Notes: generated by a model not told the origin, from the sequence alone. Numbered from the stretch's first letter, positions 52,751-63,292 are shown. The stretch: DNA of 64,000 nt from an uncultured Bacteroidota bacterium (GCA_903853805.1 CAINUN010000035.1:1-64000); one strand, 5' to 3'. Made by a program: numbers and translations.

Positions 52751-53437
52751 TTAAGGAACAATTATAGTGCTTGCCTGCACATAGTTTACCTTGCGGAAGA
52801 TGTAATGATTGCCATTGACAAGCTCGGTATGTTGGTTGTAAATGTTGATCGACATACCTACAATAGAATCTTGAATATTGGTGAAGTAATTGGAGGAAAA
52901 GCTAATGGAATTGATATTGCCTGTGAAGGTTTTTGTAAGCTTTTGACTATTGGGTACTCCATTAAATGGAAAATAAAAATTGACTTCGACAGAATCTGCA
53001 TTAGTGAATGTGCAAGGAAAGGAAAAGCCTTGATGATAATGGATAGTGTCGGGGATAGTGATGTTGTAATAAGGAAATGGAGCAGAGTAAGTAAAGTCAT
53101 AATCCTTTATCGTTTTGCCGCCTGAAATTTGCCAGTGAATGGGGCTATCTATATCTGTAAAAGGGGCATAATATGCCCAACCGAAAAACATACCATTTAT
53201 GTAACGTCCCAACCCCAAAGAAGAATCGTTTGCCTTTGCGATCATGCCAGAATTAAAATAGATAGTAGATATTACATCCAATGGAGGATAAACATATTTT
53301 TGAGCATCAAAAAAGGTCAAATTTGCACTTTTATTAGAAATCTCAAAAATTCCATAGTAATAATTTGGAGTGGTTGCATCTTTCTTACAACCCAAAAACA
53401 AAAACGATGCTGCAAGGAGGAAGGAGAGGTGTTTCAT
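52751..53437 (-). CDS. Lipoprotein of unknown function
   Basis: 228 residues with a lipoprotein signal: MKHLSFLLAASFLFLGC, lipobox FLGC, mature start Cys-Lys-Lys-Asp. The body is beta-rich (YYYGIFEISNKSANLTFFDA, SFPCTFTNADSVEVNFYF) and ends VNYVQASTIIVP. I recognise no family. It is probably anchored in the outer or inner membrane, facing the periplasm or the surface. It begins 7 nt after the next lipoprotein gene's stop on the same strand, so the two are likely one operon. Confidence 0.78.
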   Translation of the reverse strand: MKHLSFLLAASFLFLGCKKDATTPNYYYGIFEISNKSANLTFFDAQKYVYPPLDVISTIYFNSGMIAKANDSSLGLGRYINGMFFGWAYYAPFTDIDSPIHWQISGGKTIKDYDFTYSAPFPYYNITIPDTIHYHQGFSFPCTFTNADSVEVNFYFPFNGVPNSQKLTKTFTGNINSISFSSNYFTNIQDSIVGMSINIYNQHTELVNGNHYIFRKVNYVQASTIIVP

Positions 53438-53444
53438 GGGGTTG

Positions 53445-54086
53445 TTATTTGTAATAAAGTCTTTTCAAAATGATTCTGGTAATTTGTTCTACTTCGCTAT
53501 TCACTCTTGGGTCGTAGTTTTTGGTAACTATTTTTTGATGGAAGACAACTTTTTCTTCTTCAAGGTCAATAACTAATAGTCGTAAGATAGTTTGTGGTTT
53601 TATGTTCTTATTGACAACATAAAAATCGGTTGCTAAAGAGGTCTTTAATTGATAGTGCGGTTCAAAAGCGGGGTTGATTTTTGCATCCATCAGCAAAAGA
53701 GCTGCATACTTTCCTTTTAGTTCGACTTTGAGCGCATCGAAAACAGCATGAGTGGAATAATTATTTAGCTCTTTCGATTTATCTGCATCAATTTTTAAGC
53801 ATAAATCTTGCAATGCACCTTGGTCAAAATCATGTATGGTGCTTTGTGTTATCTTATATTTTGATGAAAGAAGTTTGAGGGCAATTTTCTCAATATTGTT
53901 GGCAATATTTTTACTAAGTGATAAAGCTTCAGTTGTTTCATCTCTTGTTTTAGTAACAACATTTACAATAGGTTTTAAAACAATCAACTCATTGAGGTGT
54001 TTTTTCTTTGCCTTGAAATTTGAAGTATATTTTGCAGTGCTGCAACTCACTAATAAGCATACAAAAAGGAAGGAGAGGAGTTTCAT
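53445..54086 (-). CDS. Lipoprotein of unknown function
   Basis: 213 residues with lipobox LVSC (MKLLSFLFVCLLVSCST). The mature part has a helical middle (LSKNIANNIEKIALKLLSSKYK) and a C-terminal beta-rich half (KYAALLLMDAKIN, ILRLLVIDLEEEKVVFHQKIVT), a layout seen in periplasmic GNA1162-like or LpoB/TolB-N-like proteins; that is only a resemblance. It is first of a two-gene lipoprotein operon and lies 105 bp downstream of pbpC on the same strand. Confidence 0.78.
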   Translation of the reverse strand: MKLLSFLFVCLLVSCSTAKYTSNFKAKKKHLNELIVLKPIVNVVTKTRDETTEALSLSKNIANNIEKIALKLLSSKYKITQSTIHDFDQGALQDLCLKIDADKSKELNNYSTHAVFDALKVELKGKYAALLLMDAKINPAFEPHYQLKTSLATDFYVVNKNIKPQTILRLLVIDLEEEKVVFHQKIVTKNYDPRVNSEVEQITRIILKRLYYK

Positions 54087-54191
54087 GAAGTCTTTTTTAA
54101 AAAGAAAAAATTCTCGAAGGCGTAGTCATTTTTAATTGAGAAGTAAATCGAAAAGCATTGAATTTCTTCACCCAAAACTAAATAAAGAGAA

Positions 54192-56528
54192 CTAGATAAA
54201 CTTCACTTTGATACTAATGTTGGCGGTTCTTCCTTTATCATCGGTGCAAGAAATTTTGAGGTCGTTGGCAGAAGGAAAGAAGGAAATTTTTTTGTTCGAC
54301 TCGGTGCTGCCAAGAAATTTATCATTCACATACCAATAGACTTTGTGTACATCATTTGCGGTATTGCACTCCAGTTGTAACGCCTGTTTTTCTTTATCTG
54401 CAATGAGGTAAGTCAATCCATTTTGAAGAGAAGTAATGACAGGGGCATGCCCATCAAAAATGCGATTACAAGCGGGATTGTGTTGCGGAATTTTTTGGTA
54501 AGAAAAATGAGTGGCGTCAAACCAATTGGCAAGGTCGGCATCAATGTTGGGATACTTTACCGTTTTATATCCATTAGCGGGAAGACAAGATGTGCAATAA
54601 GAAAAACTTTCGTCGGCAGTAACCCACACCTCACGAATATGATCACAAACTTCGTTGCTAGATATGCCGGGTATATAAGCATCGGACACCAACTCTTCAC
54701 AATAATCGTTGGGTAGTTTCCCTGTTTTACTACAAACCATTCTATACGATATTCCTTGTGGTGCAGGTTGCCATTCGTTGGCAGCATGAGGGTCAATGGC
54801 CGTAAATAATTGAAACAAAAGAGGAGTTGCAGTGCCAGCACCACTTAGTGAAGGAGCGCCATCACCATTGAAATTTCCTACCCAAACGCCTATGGTATAT
54901 TGTTGATTAAACCCAATGCTCCATCCATCTTTTCGACCGTAAGAAGTGCCCGTTTTCCAAGCAACACGCGGAATGTTTTTGGCATGGTCATAAAGATTGG
55001 GCAAGTCGGGGCGATGCAATTCGAGCATGATTTGAGCAATCATATAATTTGCCGCAGGCGAAATGACTTGTCTTGGTTTTTCTTGGTCAACAAATTTCTT
55101 TTTCCATTTCCAAACACTATCGGGAATAACAAAACGCAGTCCATGGTAATTACCTTCGTTTGAAAACGCACTGTATAATGCAGCCATTCCATCCAATCGT
55201 ACTTCACAACCACCCAAAATCATGGAGAGTCCGAGGTTCTTTTTTTCTTTTGAAATTTCTTTGAAACCAAATTGTGCCATGCGTTCTGAAAATGTTTTTA
55301 CCCCTAACTTTTCTAAAGTTTTTACAGCAGGTATATTCAACGACCAACGAAGAGCATCTTCAATCGTAACATTTCCTCGGAAGTTGAGATCGTAGTTTTC
55401 GGGAGAATAGCCAGCAATATTGATAGGCACATCGGCAATAACCGTTTTAGGCGTAAGCAAACCATAATCGAAAGCCAATCCATAAAGCAAAGGCTTTAAA
55501 GCACTGCCTGGCGAACGAGCACCTTGCACACCATCCACTTCGCCATGATGTTCTTTGTCGTTGAAGTTGGGAGACCCTATATAAGCAAGCACTTCGTGGC
55601 TATGATTGTCAACCACAATGACTGCAGCATTATAAATCTGTTGCAATCGCAAACCATTGGCATAATTTGTTGCCATGTCTTCTGCTTTTTGTTGAAGGTC
55701 AGCATCGAGTGTGGTATGAATTTCATTCAATTGCGGATAAGCAAATCGCATTCGCCAACAAAATTGTGGCGCAGCACCGGGCGCTTGATGACGATAGGCA
55801 GTTAACGGCTCTTCTAAGGCATCGTTGATAACAGAAGAAGGAAACAATTTGGCAATAGCAAATTTTTTCAACCACTTATTTCGTTCAAGCATAATGGCAG
55901 CATTATCTTTTCCCATAACTAAAGAATTAGGTCGATTGGGGATAACGCTCAACGCGGTGAGTTCTGCAAGAGAAAGTTGGTCGGGAGATTTGTTGAAGTA
56001 TAAAATGGAAGCTGCTTTTACACCTTGAATATTGGAGCCATAAGGAACGAGATTAAGATAGAGTTGTAGGATTTCATCTTTAGAAAATGAAGTTTCTAAT
56101 TGCAAAGCCCGAAACATTTCCACGATTTTGTTCCAATAATTTCTTGGTTTTCTATCCAGCATTCTTGCTACTTGCATGGTGATAGTAGAAGCACCTGAAG
56201 TGCGACGAAGATGAAAGACATTATTCACCAAGGCTCTCACAATTGCCAAAGGATTGATACCAAGATGTTGATAGAAATGTTTGTCTTCTTTAAACAAGAT
56301 GGTTTCGCGAAGCTGTGGTGTAATTTCTTCAAGTCTTGCTTTCATCCGCCATTGTTCATCTTTGGTGATGTAGGTATGAATTACCGCCCCATTTCTATCA
56401 TAAACTACTGGAGCAAATTCCACATTTGCATTCAATGGAAAAATCAAATCGAACACAAAAAAAAGCACAATCAGCACCGTAATGCTGATTGTACTCCATT
56501 TGATTATTTTATGAGAGGTTAACGTCAC
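54192..56528 (-). CDS. pbpC: Penicillin-binding protein 1C
   Basis: 778 residues. A short cytoplasmic tail and one membrane segment (residues about 12-32) anchor it. The GT51 glycosyltransferase domain has catalytic Glu near residue 80 (EDKHFYQHLG) and the TITMQVARML helix. The transpeptidase domain has the SxxK nucleophile near 340 (GSALKPLLYG), SLN near 394 and KTGTS near 525. The C-terminal BiPBP_C domain is present (about 690-778, VHKVYWYVNDKFLG). It polymerises and cross-links peptidoglycan. It begins 6 bp after the alpha-2-macroglobulin gene; this pair is a known conserved operon (pbpC-yfhM), where the macroglobulin is thought to guard the repair site. Confidence 0.96.
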   Translation of the reverse strand: MTLTSHKIIKWSTISITVLIVLFFVFDLIFPLNANVEFAPVVYDRNGAVIHTYITKDEQWRMKARLEEITPQLRETILFKEDKHFYQHLGINPLAIVRALVNNVFHLRRTSGASTITMQVARMLDRKPRNYWNKIVEMFRALQLETSFSKDEILQLYLNLVPYGSNIQGVKAASILYFNKSPDQLSLAELTALSVIPNRPNSLVMGKDNAAIMLERNKWLKKFAIAKLFPSSVINDALEEPLTAYRHQAPGAAPQFCWRMRFAYPQLNEIHTTLDADLQQKAEDMATNYANGLRLQQIYNAAVIVVDNHSHEVLAYIGSPNFNDKEHHGEVDGVQGARSPGSALKPLLYGLAFDYGLLTPKTVIADVPINIAGYSPENYDLNFRGNVTIEDALRWSLNIPAVKTLEKLGVKTFSERMAQFGFKEISKEKKNLGLSMILGGCEVRLDGMAALYSAFSNEGNYHGLRFVIPDSVWKWKKKFVDQEKPRQVISPAANYMIAQIMLELHRPDLPNLYDHAKNIPRVAWKTGTSYGRKDGWSIGFNQQYTIGVWVGNFNGDGAPSLSGAGTATPLLFQLFTAIDPHAANEWQPAPQGISYRMVCSKTGKLPNDYCEELVSDAYIPGISSNEVCDHIREVWVTADESFSYCTSCLPANGYKTVKYPNIDADLANWFDATHFSYQKIPQHNPACNRIFDGHAPVITSLQNGLTYLIADKEKQALQLECNTANDVHKVYWYVNDKFLGSTESNKKISFFPSANDLKISCTDDKGRTANISIKVKFI

Positions 56529-56534
56529 AGTCGT

Positions 56535-59500
56535 TTACTTCTCTAACACTTTTATTACGCCTGCACCATTATAGGAATGATAGTTTCCGTTGTACATAGC
56601 ATCTGCCATCACAGGACCTTGCTGGTAAATACCTGGAGAAACAGCACGTACCATGTAATAGAAAACCTTTGATTCACCATGCAGGAATGTAAATAGATTG
56701 ATGCGATCATCACGAACATCTTTGTACTCAGGTTCTGCACCATTTTTCATCCAGTTCATTTCCGGCAAATCAGTAAGTCTTGTGTTTTCAATTTCAAAAC
56801 CAGCAGGCAACATATCGGTGATGGCGATATTGTCAATCATACCGCTTTGCTGAGGCGACAATGTGATTTTTACAACAACTAAATCATTTTGTTTGAACTG
56901 ATTTCCTGAAATAGGTTTTCCTGTTCTGTCGAAATAACTTCTTCTGACTTGAATGAAATTGTCTTCTTGTTTGTAGCTACCGTCAGCTGTAATGCCTTTT
57001 GTTTCCCAGAAATAGTAATAAGCACCTTTGCCCGATGTTTTTATTTGCACCGGTTGATTCATTGCCTGTTTTAAATCTACCACATAGTTCTGTCCGTTCA
57101 TCGAAGCAATGTTTTTTCCGTTAGCAGTAATGATTGCCGTTGCCGTAGTGTTATTTGCCTTACGGGCAATTTTACCAAAGGCAAGCATCGCCCACACATT
57201 TTCCTGCGTATTTAAATAACGCGCTTGTTTTACTTGTTCGGAAAGCAAGCGCGCTAAGATACCCACCTGTGCATGATTAGGATCAATATCAATCAGTGCA
57301 TTAAGAGAAATACCCATATCGCGGATGTAGGAATAAAAGCTTCCGCCCATCATGGTGTTGGATTTTTCACCCTCGAAAGCAGGTGGCAAGATTTGCATGG
57401 CTTGTGTTTTTTGACCAGCCAAAGAATAAGCAGCACTCATTAAATATCTACTATCCAGAGAAAGCAATTTAGGATTGCCTTTATAATAGTTCATGGTTGC
57501 TGTTTGTGGTTCACCTGCAAGTGCTAAAACGTACAATGAATAAGCAACCTCTTTAGCAGCAATTTCTTTTTGCAGCTTTTCGTTGTAGTAATAAATCTCT
57601 GTTTCTTTTTTCTGCAAACGCATTTTCAAATACTGTTGCAAGCGCTTAATTGTAGTAGCATTGACTTCGTATCCGGCTTTCTTTGCTTCTATAAGGAAAT
57701 GAGTGGCATAGACACTTCCCCACCAACTTTCTCCGCCATTGAAGCCTGGCCAATACGCCAATGACCCATTCGATAATTGCATGGATTGTAGTTTAAGAAT
57801 GGCTTGTTGCACATTATAGCTCGGGTTCAAATCACTCGATTCTTTTCCGGTGATGCTTTTCACCAAATCACCGTAATACAATTGAGGAAAGGCAGCGGAT
57901 GTTGTTTGTTCTACACACCCATATGGATACTGAACTAATTCTTTTAAGTTTTTAGAAAACTGAATCAACGGTGATTTACTCACAATCAGGTTTCCAGAAA
58001 AAGTAGTTGGAATAAAAATGTTAGCTGGCACTATCGTTGCAGACTGATTTTCCGCAACGATTCCGTTTCCTGTTATTTTTTGGAGAGATGCTGTTGGTCT
58101 AATACTTATTTCCGTTTCGTTGGTAAATGTTTCATTCATCGCTTTCACAGTCACGGTTACTTTTCCTGCACCCGTAGTTTGTATGGCTGCAACTTGGAAA
58201 ACAACTCTTGCTTCTCTATTTGCTGGGATACGAATTTGTTGCACAGACTCGCCACTTACAGATAATGCACCCAATACTTTTACGCTCACATTTGCCATTG
58301 CATCTTTATTGGTTGTGTTACTCAAGGTAACAGGCATAACCACTTCATCTTTTGGACTTAAAAATCTAGGCAATGCTGTGCTGATTACGATTGGGTCTGC
58401 AACTTTAATATGCTTATCAGAACCACCAAAAGCTTTGCCTTTGTAGGCAACGGCCATTACGCGAATGTCTCCTGAAAACTGTGGAATATCAATATTATAT
58501 CGAAGATTACCATTACCATCGGCTTGCAATATTCCACTCCAGAAAGAAACATTTTTGATGCGATTAACGAACATCGGATTGACACGCATGTTTTGATCGG
58601 AACTCATGGCGTCCCCTCCAGTGCTGTTGCGCGTCAACTTTATTTCCGGCAACAACAAAGGATAGATATCGTAACTACCAACAGATAATGCCACCTTTTG
58701 ATAGAAGTAATCATATGGGTCTGGTGTTCTGAAATTTTTTACTTGTAAAATACCCTCATCTACAGCAGCAATTGTTACAAAGGCATTAGGCACTGTTTTT
58801 ATTGCTATGGTTTTCACTGTTTTTGAACGAGTTTTATCATCTAATTTCACATCAACAGCAATATGGTTTCTATTGTTTTGAACTGACATAGTTTTAAACC
58901 CATGAGCAACAGTCAATGGCATACTACTACCATCCATTGCTCGGAACAAAGTAGCGGTTATGTAAACGTTTGGTAAGTAATTATCGTTGGTATTTAAATC
59001 CAGTGAGGCTGATTTATTTTTAACATCAAGAAAGTAATGTTCGAACATTTTATTTCGTTCAACAGTTACCAACATTCTACCGTCAAAAGGAGTAGTGAAC
59101 AATACATGAGCTTTCTCGCCAGTGTTGAATTTATCTTTATCAAACTTCATGTCCACATTGCCTTCATTGTTTACTTCAAACGATGTGTATTGACCATCAT
59201 TCCAACCCCAGGCATAAAATTCACGCGACACAAATACATTCCTCCCGGGTAATGAAATCCGCACTTCATACTCGCCATTGAGTTGTGGTGTGTAACTGAA
59301 ATAACTGTTGTTGCCATTAAGATTGATGCCTTGTTGCGTCAATGTTTTTTCTTCACTTTTAGAAACATAACGATAATGGCTTCCATTTTGTTCAATCACG
59401 GTGTTCCATTCTTTTTTGATAATAGTAACAATTGCTTCTTGATTTTGTATTGCACCATTTTTATCAACAGCAATCAAGCCTATACGCATGGGCTTGTGCG

Positions 59501-61934
59501 TAGCTGTGTACCATTCGAAATCTTTAATGCCAAGAAAAACTTTTTGGGTGTAAATGTCAAAGTGTTCAAAACGGTGAACAGGTCTTCCTGTTTCATCAAA
59601 AACAGTAGAGGAAATATTTCCTTTAAGTAAACCAGCGTCTTCTATTTCTGATTGCAAAATGAAAGATTCTTTTGCGCCACCCATATCATTTGTTTTACCA
59701 GAACGTAGTACTGGTACAAACTCAAAATTATTCTTGATATCAAAGGTGTAATTGTCTAAATTTTTGGGCGAAAAGGTTACCTTATTCAAGTTCAACTCGC
59801 AATCATAATTTCTATTTGCTGCAGGCGTTCCAAATAAATTATCAGCTTTGATATTTACACGCACCGAATCTCCCATATTGTATTCCTTCTTGTCAATTTT
59901 TATATCCTGTTTCAATCTGTCAGGGATAAAATCTTCGATGCTGAAATTGTAACTGTTTAACAAGACATCATTTCCGGAGTATACCTCCAACACATAGGTT
60001 CCAGTCATAGCACTTGAAGGAATATTATAAGAAGCTTCGCAAGAACCCTCCTCGTTTAATATTTTGCGAATAGTAGAAAACTCTTTGCCATTAGGCATAT
60101 TGAGTTTTAGTTTCACTGGCATATCGCTAGGTAGGGACCAACTTTCATCTCGCACAATTGTGCTTACATGAATGGTTTCTCCTGGACGATATAGGTTTCG
60201 CTCAGCATATATCCAAGCATTCATTCCTGATTCATTTGGCATTCGTCCACCCACATCAAAACGAGAAGTTTCTACAGCACTTTGTTGCAGCCATATGAAT
60301 GTAAATTCATCGTTTCTTTTTGCCGTTATCATTCCAATTCTAAAGCCCGGAGACTTGGTATTGATGTCTTTGAAAATTGCCATTCCATCTCCATCCGTTG
60401 TAGTTGTATAGAGGGATTGATTGTTGGTGCTAATAAAAGAAATTTTCACACCCGACATTGGCGTTGCATTTCTGATGGAGTTGGCAAAAACATACATGTT
60501 GTTTTGTTCTTGCTTCACAATTAGCCCGATATCTGAAATGGATAAAAGTTTAGAGTCCTGAATCCAGAAATGGTCTTTAGATGCCACATACAATACGTAC
60601 ACCCCGTTGTAGTCTTTTATCTTATCCTGAAAATCGAGATGAAGAATTCTTGCCGAATTTTGTTTTGGTAATTTAGATGTTTCGTATTCCTTTGTAAAAA
60701 TGGTATCCCCTAAGTTTTGGGCATCAAAATATTCATAACTTCCACCATCACCCTCCTCGCTGTAATCATAACCATATTGTTTTTCACGACTCATGAAGGT
60801 TTCCAAATTGTTTTCATAAACTTTCAAAACGGTGACTTGCACCTTTGGTACATTCACAATCTCTAATGACAGGTTTTTGAACCCTTGTGAAGAAAGGTAT
60901 ATCCCCTTTGCATTTTGAAAATGTATTGCAGGGTCTAATTGTCCGAATGAAACTTGATTGGAATAATCATCCTTAAACTTACCACCAAAAACGCCTTCGA
61001 GGCTTTTGTCAATACTGATTTCATAAGTTTGGTCGGCTTTCATTTCGGTGCTTGTAATTGTAAAGCCCGACTCTTTCATCTCCACATCAAATTTTACAGA
61101 AGGGTGAAAAATTATTTTTGATTTCAATCCATCTTCCAATACTGGTTGTGATGTATTCACCTCAATCATTCCCTCTAAGCCTGAATGCTGAGCGACAATA
61201 TCTGTAACTGAAAGATTAAACCGCGATGGAATTGCTTCTTCAAATGAAGTGTCTTTTGTTGAAACATATTTGCTGTGTACAACAGCAATACCACTAAGGA
61301 GTTCAATATTGATAGGCGTTTCTACATCTTTCATTTCGCCAACTGAAGGAAATTGAAGAGAAATATTTTTGCCTATTCCATTAGACACTGAAACAGGAAT
61401 AATATTATTTCCTTTAGAACTGAGTTTGAGTTTAGCAACAGCTTCTGGAATGTTGACTTCATAATTCAAATCAAGGTCAAGCTGAACAACCACACTCGAC
61501 TGATCTTGCCCACGAGTCCATGATAGATGAGTATTCATCACCTTCAGTGGAGCAGTATGAAATGAAATTTCGTTGTTACTCCCAAGATAGTAAGGCTTCA
61601 TGGAGTAGCTCAATAACTGTTTCGTGGCTTTGGCTTTATATTCAGTTCCAGGTTCAAAACCAATAGCAGGAGAAAATACCAATTCGCTAGATTGATTCCA
61701 CTTGAACATACCAGCTACTTTAGGTGTTATTTCTAAGTATGCACTACTATCCCATTTATTCAACAGACTATCTGGCAACAAATCTTTGTTGAAATTGAAT
61801 AAAAGGTTTTGCTGTAGGTCTATTTCTTGTTCAAAACTGTGAGAGACAATATTTACTTCGTTTTTCTTGTCATGACAAGAAAATAAAAAAAGGCAACCTA
61901 CGAATAGTAGTAGTTGCCAGAGTTTGTATTTCAT
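56535..61934 (-). CDS. Alpha-2-macroglobulin family lipoprotein
   Basis: 1,799 residues from ATG 61934 (a longer start at 61976 adds 14 residues ahead of the signal). Lipobox LFSC with a Cys-His-Asp mature start. MG (macroglobulin) domains make up the first 1,100 residues; the bait and anatoto-like region follows. The thioester motif GCVEQ is near residue 1338 (PYGCVEQTTSAA), so it is the covalent-trapping type rather than the thioester-less type. The thioester helical domain follows. Periplasmic protease inhibitor of the YfhM type, in an operon with pbpC. An upstream -7 box (minus-strand TAATTTTG at 61974-61981) drives both. Confidence 0.95.
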   Translation of the reverse strand: MKYKLWQLLLFVGCLFLFSCHDKKNEVNIVSHSFEQEIDLQQNLLFNFNKDLLPDSLLNKWDSSAYLEITPKVAGMFKWNQSSELVFSPAIGFEPGTEYKAKATKQLLSYSMKPYYLGSNNEISFHTAPLKVMNTHLSWTRGQDQSSVVVQLDLDLNYEVNIPEAVAKLKLSSKGNNIIPVSVSNGIGKNISLQFPSVGEMKDVETPINIELLSGIAVVHSKYVSTKDTSFEEAIPSRFNLSVTDIVAQHSGLEGMIEVNTSQPVLEDGLKSKIIFHPSVKFDVEMKESGFTITSTEMKADQTYEISIDKSLEGVFGGKFKDDYSNQVSFGQLDPAIHFQNAKGIYLSSQGFKNLSLEIVNVPKVQVTVLKVYENNLETFMSREKQYGYDYSEEGDGGSYEYFDAQNLGDTIFTKEYETSKLPKQNSARILHLDFQDKIKDYNGVYVLYVASKDHFWIQDSKLLSISDIGLIVKQEQNNMYVFANSIRNATPMSGVKISFISTNNQSLYTTTTDGDGMAIFKDINTKSPGFRIGMITAKRNDEFTFIWLQQSAVETSRFDVGGRMPNESGMNAWIYAERNLYRPGETIHVSTIVRDESWSLPSDMPVKLKLNMPNGKEFSTIRKILNEEGSCEASYNIPSSAMTGTYVLEVYSGNDVLLNSYNFSIEDFIPDRLKQDIKIDKKEYNMGDSVRVNIKADNLFGTPAANRNYDCELNLNKVTFSPKNLDNYTFDIKNNFEFVPVLRSGKTNDMGGAKESFILQSEIEDAGLLKGNISSTVFDETGRPVHRFEHFDIYTQKVFLGIKDFEWYTATHKPMRIGLIAVDKNGAIQNQEAIVTIIKKEWNTVIEQNGSHYRYVSKSEEKTLTQQGINLNGNNSYFSYTPQLNGEYEVRISLPGRNVFVSREFYAWGWNDGQYTSFEVNNEGNVDMKFDKDKFNTGEKAHVLFTTPFDGRMLVTVERNKMFEHYFLDVKNKSASLDLNTNDNYLPNVYITATLFRAMDGSSMPLTVAHGFKTMSVQNNRNHIAVDVKLDDKTRSKTVKTIAIKTVPNAFVTIAAVDEGILQVKNFRTPDPYDYFYQKVALSVGSYDIYPLLLPEIKLTRNSTGGDAMSSDQNMRVNPMFVNRIKNVSFWSGILQADGNGNLRYNIDIPQFSGDIRVMAVAYKGKAFGGSDKHIKVADPIVISTALPRFLSPKDEVVMPVTLSNTTNKDAMANVSVKVLGALSVSGESVQQIRIPANREARVVFQVAAIQTTGAGKVTVTVKAMNETFTNETEISIRPTASLQKITGNGIVAENQSATIVPANIFIPTTFSGNLIVSKSPLIQFSKNLKELVQYPYGCVEQTTSAAFPQLYYGDLVKSITGKESSDLNPSYNVQQAILKLQSMQLSNGSLAYWPGFNGGESWWGSVYATHFLIEAKKAGYEVNATTIKRLQQYLKMRLQKKETEIYYYNEKLQKEIAAKEVAYSLYVLALAGEPQTATMNYYKGNPKLLSLDSRYLMSAAYSLAGQKTQAMQILPPAFEGEKSNTMMGGSFYSYIRDMGISLNALIDIDPNHAQVGILARLLSEQVKQARYLNTQENVWAMLAFGKIARKANNTTATAIITANGKNIASMNGQNYVVDLKQAMNQPVQIKTSGKGAYYYFWETKGITADGSYKQEDNFIQVRRSYFDRTGKPISGNQFKQNDLVVVKITLSPQQSGMIDNIAITDMLPAGFEIENTRLTDLPEMNWMKNGAEPEYKDVRDDRINLFTFLHGESKVFYYMVRAVSPGIYQQGPVMADAMYNGNYHSYNGAGVIKVLEK

Positions 61935-61973
61935 ATTTATGAGATAATGTGTGTATGGATAAACGCGTACTTT

Positions 61974-62010
61974 CAAAATTATTGTATGAATAAAGAAGTT
62001 TTTTCAAAAA
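61974..62010 (-). promoter_or_regulatory. Promoter of the alpha-2-macroglobulin/pbpC operon
   Basis: Minus-strand TTTTTG (plus 62005-62010) and TAATTTTG (plus 61974-61981) are 23 nt apart; the -7 box is perfect, the spacing a little long. Leader about 35 nt. Confidence 0.45.
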
Positions 62011-62034
62011 GAAATCCACAACAACATAAAACTT

Positions 62035-62071
62035 TTTGCAACCCAAACCATTTATCGTAATATTGCAATAT
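62035..62071 (+). promoter_or_regulatory. ars operon promoter with overlapping operator palindrome
   Basis: TTTG (62035-62038), exactly 19 nt, then TAATATTG (62058-62065; one mismatch to TAnnTTTG). The perfect 12-bp palindrome ATATTGCAATAT (62060-62071) overlaps the -7 box and ends 12 nt before the arsR ATG at 62084, the expected place for an ArsR operator. Confidence 0.65.
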
Positions 62072-62083
62072 AGAAATAAAGCA

Positions 62084-62416
62084 ATGGGTGCTACCAAGAC
62101 CACACATTTTACCGACAAACAGAACCAGATTGCCACCATGCTCAAGGCGCTCGCTCATCCGGCAAGAGTGGCTATTGTAGAGTATTTGATGAAAGTAGAA
62201 GGTTGCATTTGTGGCGATATCGTCAATGAATTGCCCCTCGCCCAGCCCACAGTCTCCCAGCATTTGAAGGAATTAAAAAACGCGGGGCTCATCAAAGGCA
62301 ACGTGGAAGGGAATGCCATTTGTTATTGCATTGATGAACAAGCTATCACAGAGCTGCACGATTATTTTACCGTGATATCCAATCATTTTGAAACCAAGAA
62401 AAACCAATGTTGTTAA
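62084..62416 (+). CDS. arsR: ArsR-family arsenic-responsive repressor
   Basis: 110 residues from ATG 62084; an upstream ATG at 62036 would cover the operator and is rejected. Winged helix with [15 protein letters not shown], metal site Cys41/Cys43 (EGCICGDIV, the counterpart of ELCVCDL) and the recognition helix [17 protein letters not shown]. It should release DNA on binding As(III). It ends with NQCC, a further vicinal pair. It is the first gene of the operon, 18 bp before arsM, and the palindrome upstream is its likely site, giving autoregulation. Confidence 0.93.
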   Translation: MGATKTTHFTDKQNQIATMLKALAHPARVAIVEYLMKVEGCICGDIVNELPLAQPTVSQHLKELKNAGLIKGNVEGNAICYCIDEQAITELHDYFTVISNHFETKKNQCC

Positions 62417-62434
62417 ATCCATAAAACAAACCTT

Positions 62435-63274
62435 ATGAACACAGAAGATCAAATAAAAGAAATGGTAAGGCAGAAATACAGTGAAATCGCCTTACAAGAT
62501 AAAGAAGCAAACGCATCCTCTTGTTGTGGTGCCGGTGGCTGCAGCACCGAAGTCTATAATATCATGAGCGAAGAATATGATACCCTTGATGGCTACAACC
62601 CCGAGGCAGATTTAGGGCTTGGCTGTGGATTACCTACGCAATTTGCCAAAATCAAAAAAGGGGATGTGGTGATCGACCTCGGTAGCGGTGCGGGCAATGA
62701 TTGTTTTGTATCAAGAGCGGAAACAGGCGAAACCGGAAAAGTAATCGGCATCGATTTTACACCTGCCATGATTGACAAAGCAAGAGTAAACGCCGAAAAA
62801 CTGGGTTTCCATAATGTTGAGTTCCGTCAGGGAGATATTGAGAAAATGCCTGTAACGGCAAACCTTGCCAATGTTATTGTAAGCAACTGTGTACTCAACC
62901 TTGTACCAAATAAAAAAGCAGTTTTTCAAGAAATTCATAGAGTCTTAAAACCAGGCGGACACTTCAGTATTTCCGATATTGTACTTACCGGTAATCTACC
63001 CGACAAAATAAAATCAGCAGCAGAAATGTATGCAGGCTGTGTGGCCAGTGCCATCAATAAAGAAGAATACCTTGGCTATATTCATGAAGCGGGCTTCAAT
63101 GAAATCACCATTCAAAAAGACAAGCCCATCATTGTACCGAATGATATTTTAAAGAATTACCTCAATGATGAGGAAATCGCCATATACCAGTCTAATCCAA
63201 CCATCATCCGCAGCATCACGGTATATGCCGAAAAGAAACAAAGTTGTTGTGACCCAAAATCAGGTTGTTGTTAA
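62435..63274 (+). CDS. arsM: Arsenite S-adenosylmethionine methyltransferase ArsM
   Basis: 279 residues. It methylates As(III) with SAM to volatile or less toxic products. SAM-binding motif I VIDLGSGAGNDC, with PEADLGLGCGLPTQFA before it. The three cysteines expected for arsenic binding are at Cys64 (GLGCG), Cys152 (VSNCVLNL) and Cys202 (YAGCVASA). Extra cysteine pairs occur at both ends: SSCCGAGGC near residue 30 and SCCDPKSGCC at the C-terminus. It lies between arsR and a Cys-rich membrane protein with 18-bp gaps. Confidence 0.94.
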   Translation: MNTEDQIKEMVRQKYSEIALQDKEANASSCCGAGGCSTEVYNIMSEEYDTLDGYNPEADLGLGCGLPTQFAKIKKGDVVIDLGSGAGNDCFVSRAETGETGKVIGIDFTPAMIDKARVNAEKLGFHNVEFRQGDIEKMPVTANLANVIVSNCVLNLVPNKKAVFQEIHRVLKPGGHFSISDIVLTGNLPDKIKSAAEMYAGCVASAINKEEYLGYIHEAGFNEITIQKDKPIIVPNDILKNYLNDEEIAIYQSNPTIIRSITVYAEKKQSCCDPKSGCC

Positions 63275-63292
63275 CTGTAACCCATCAATAGG

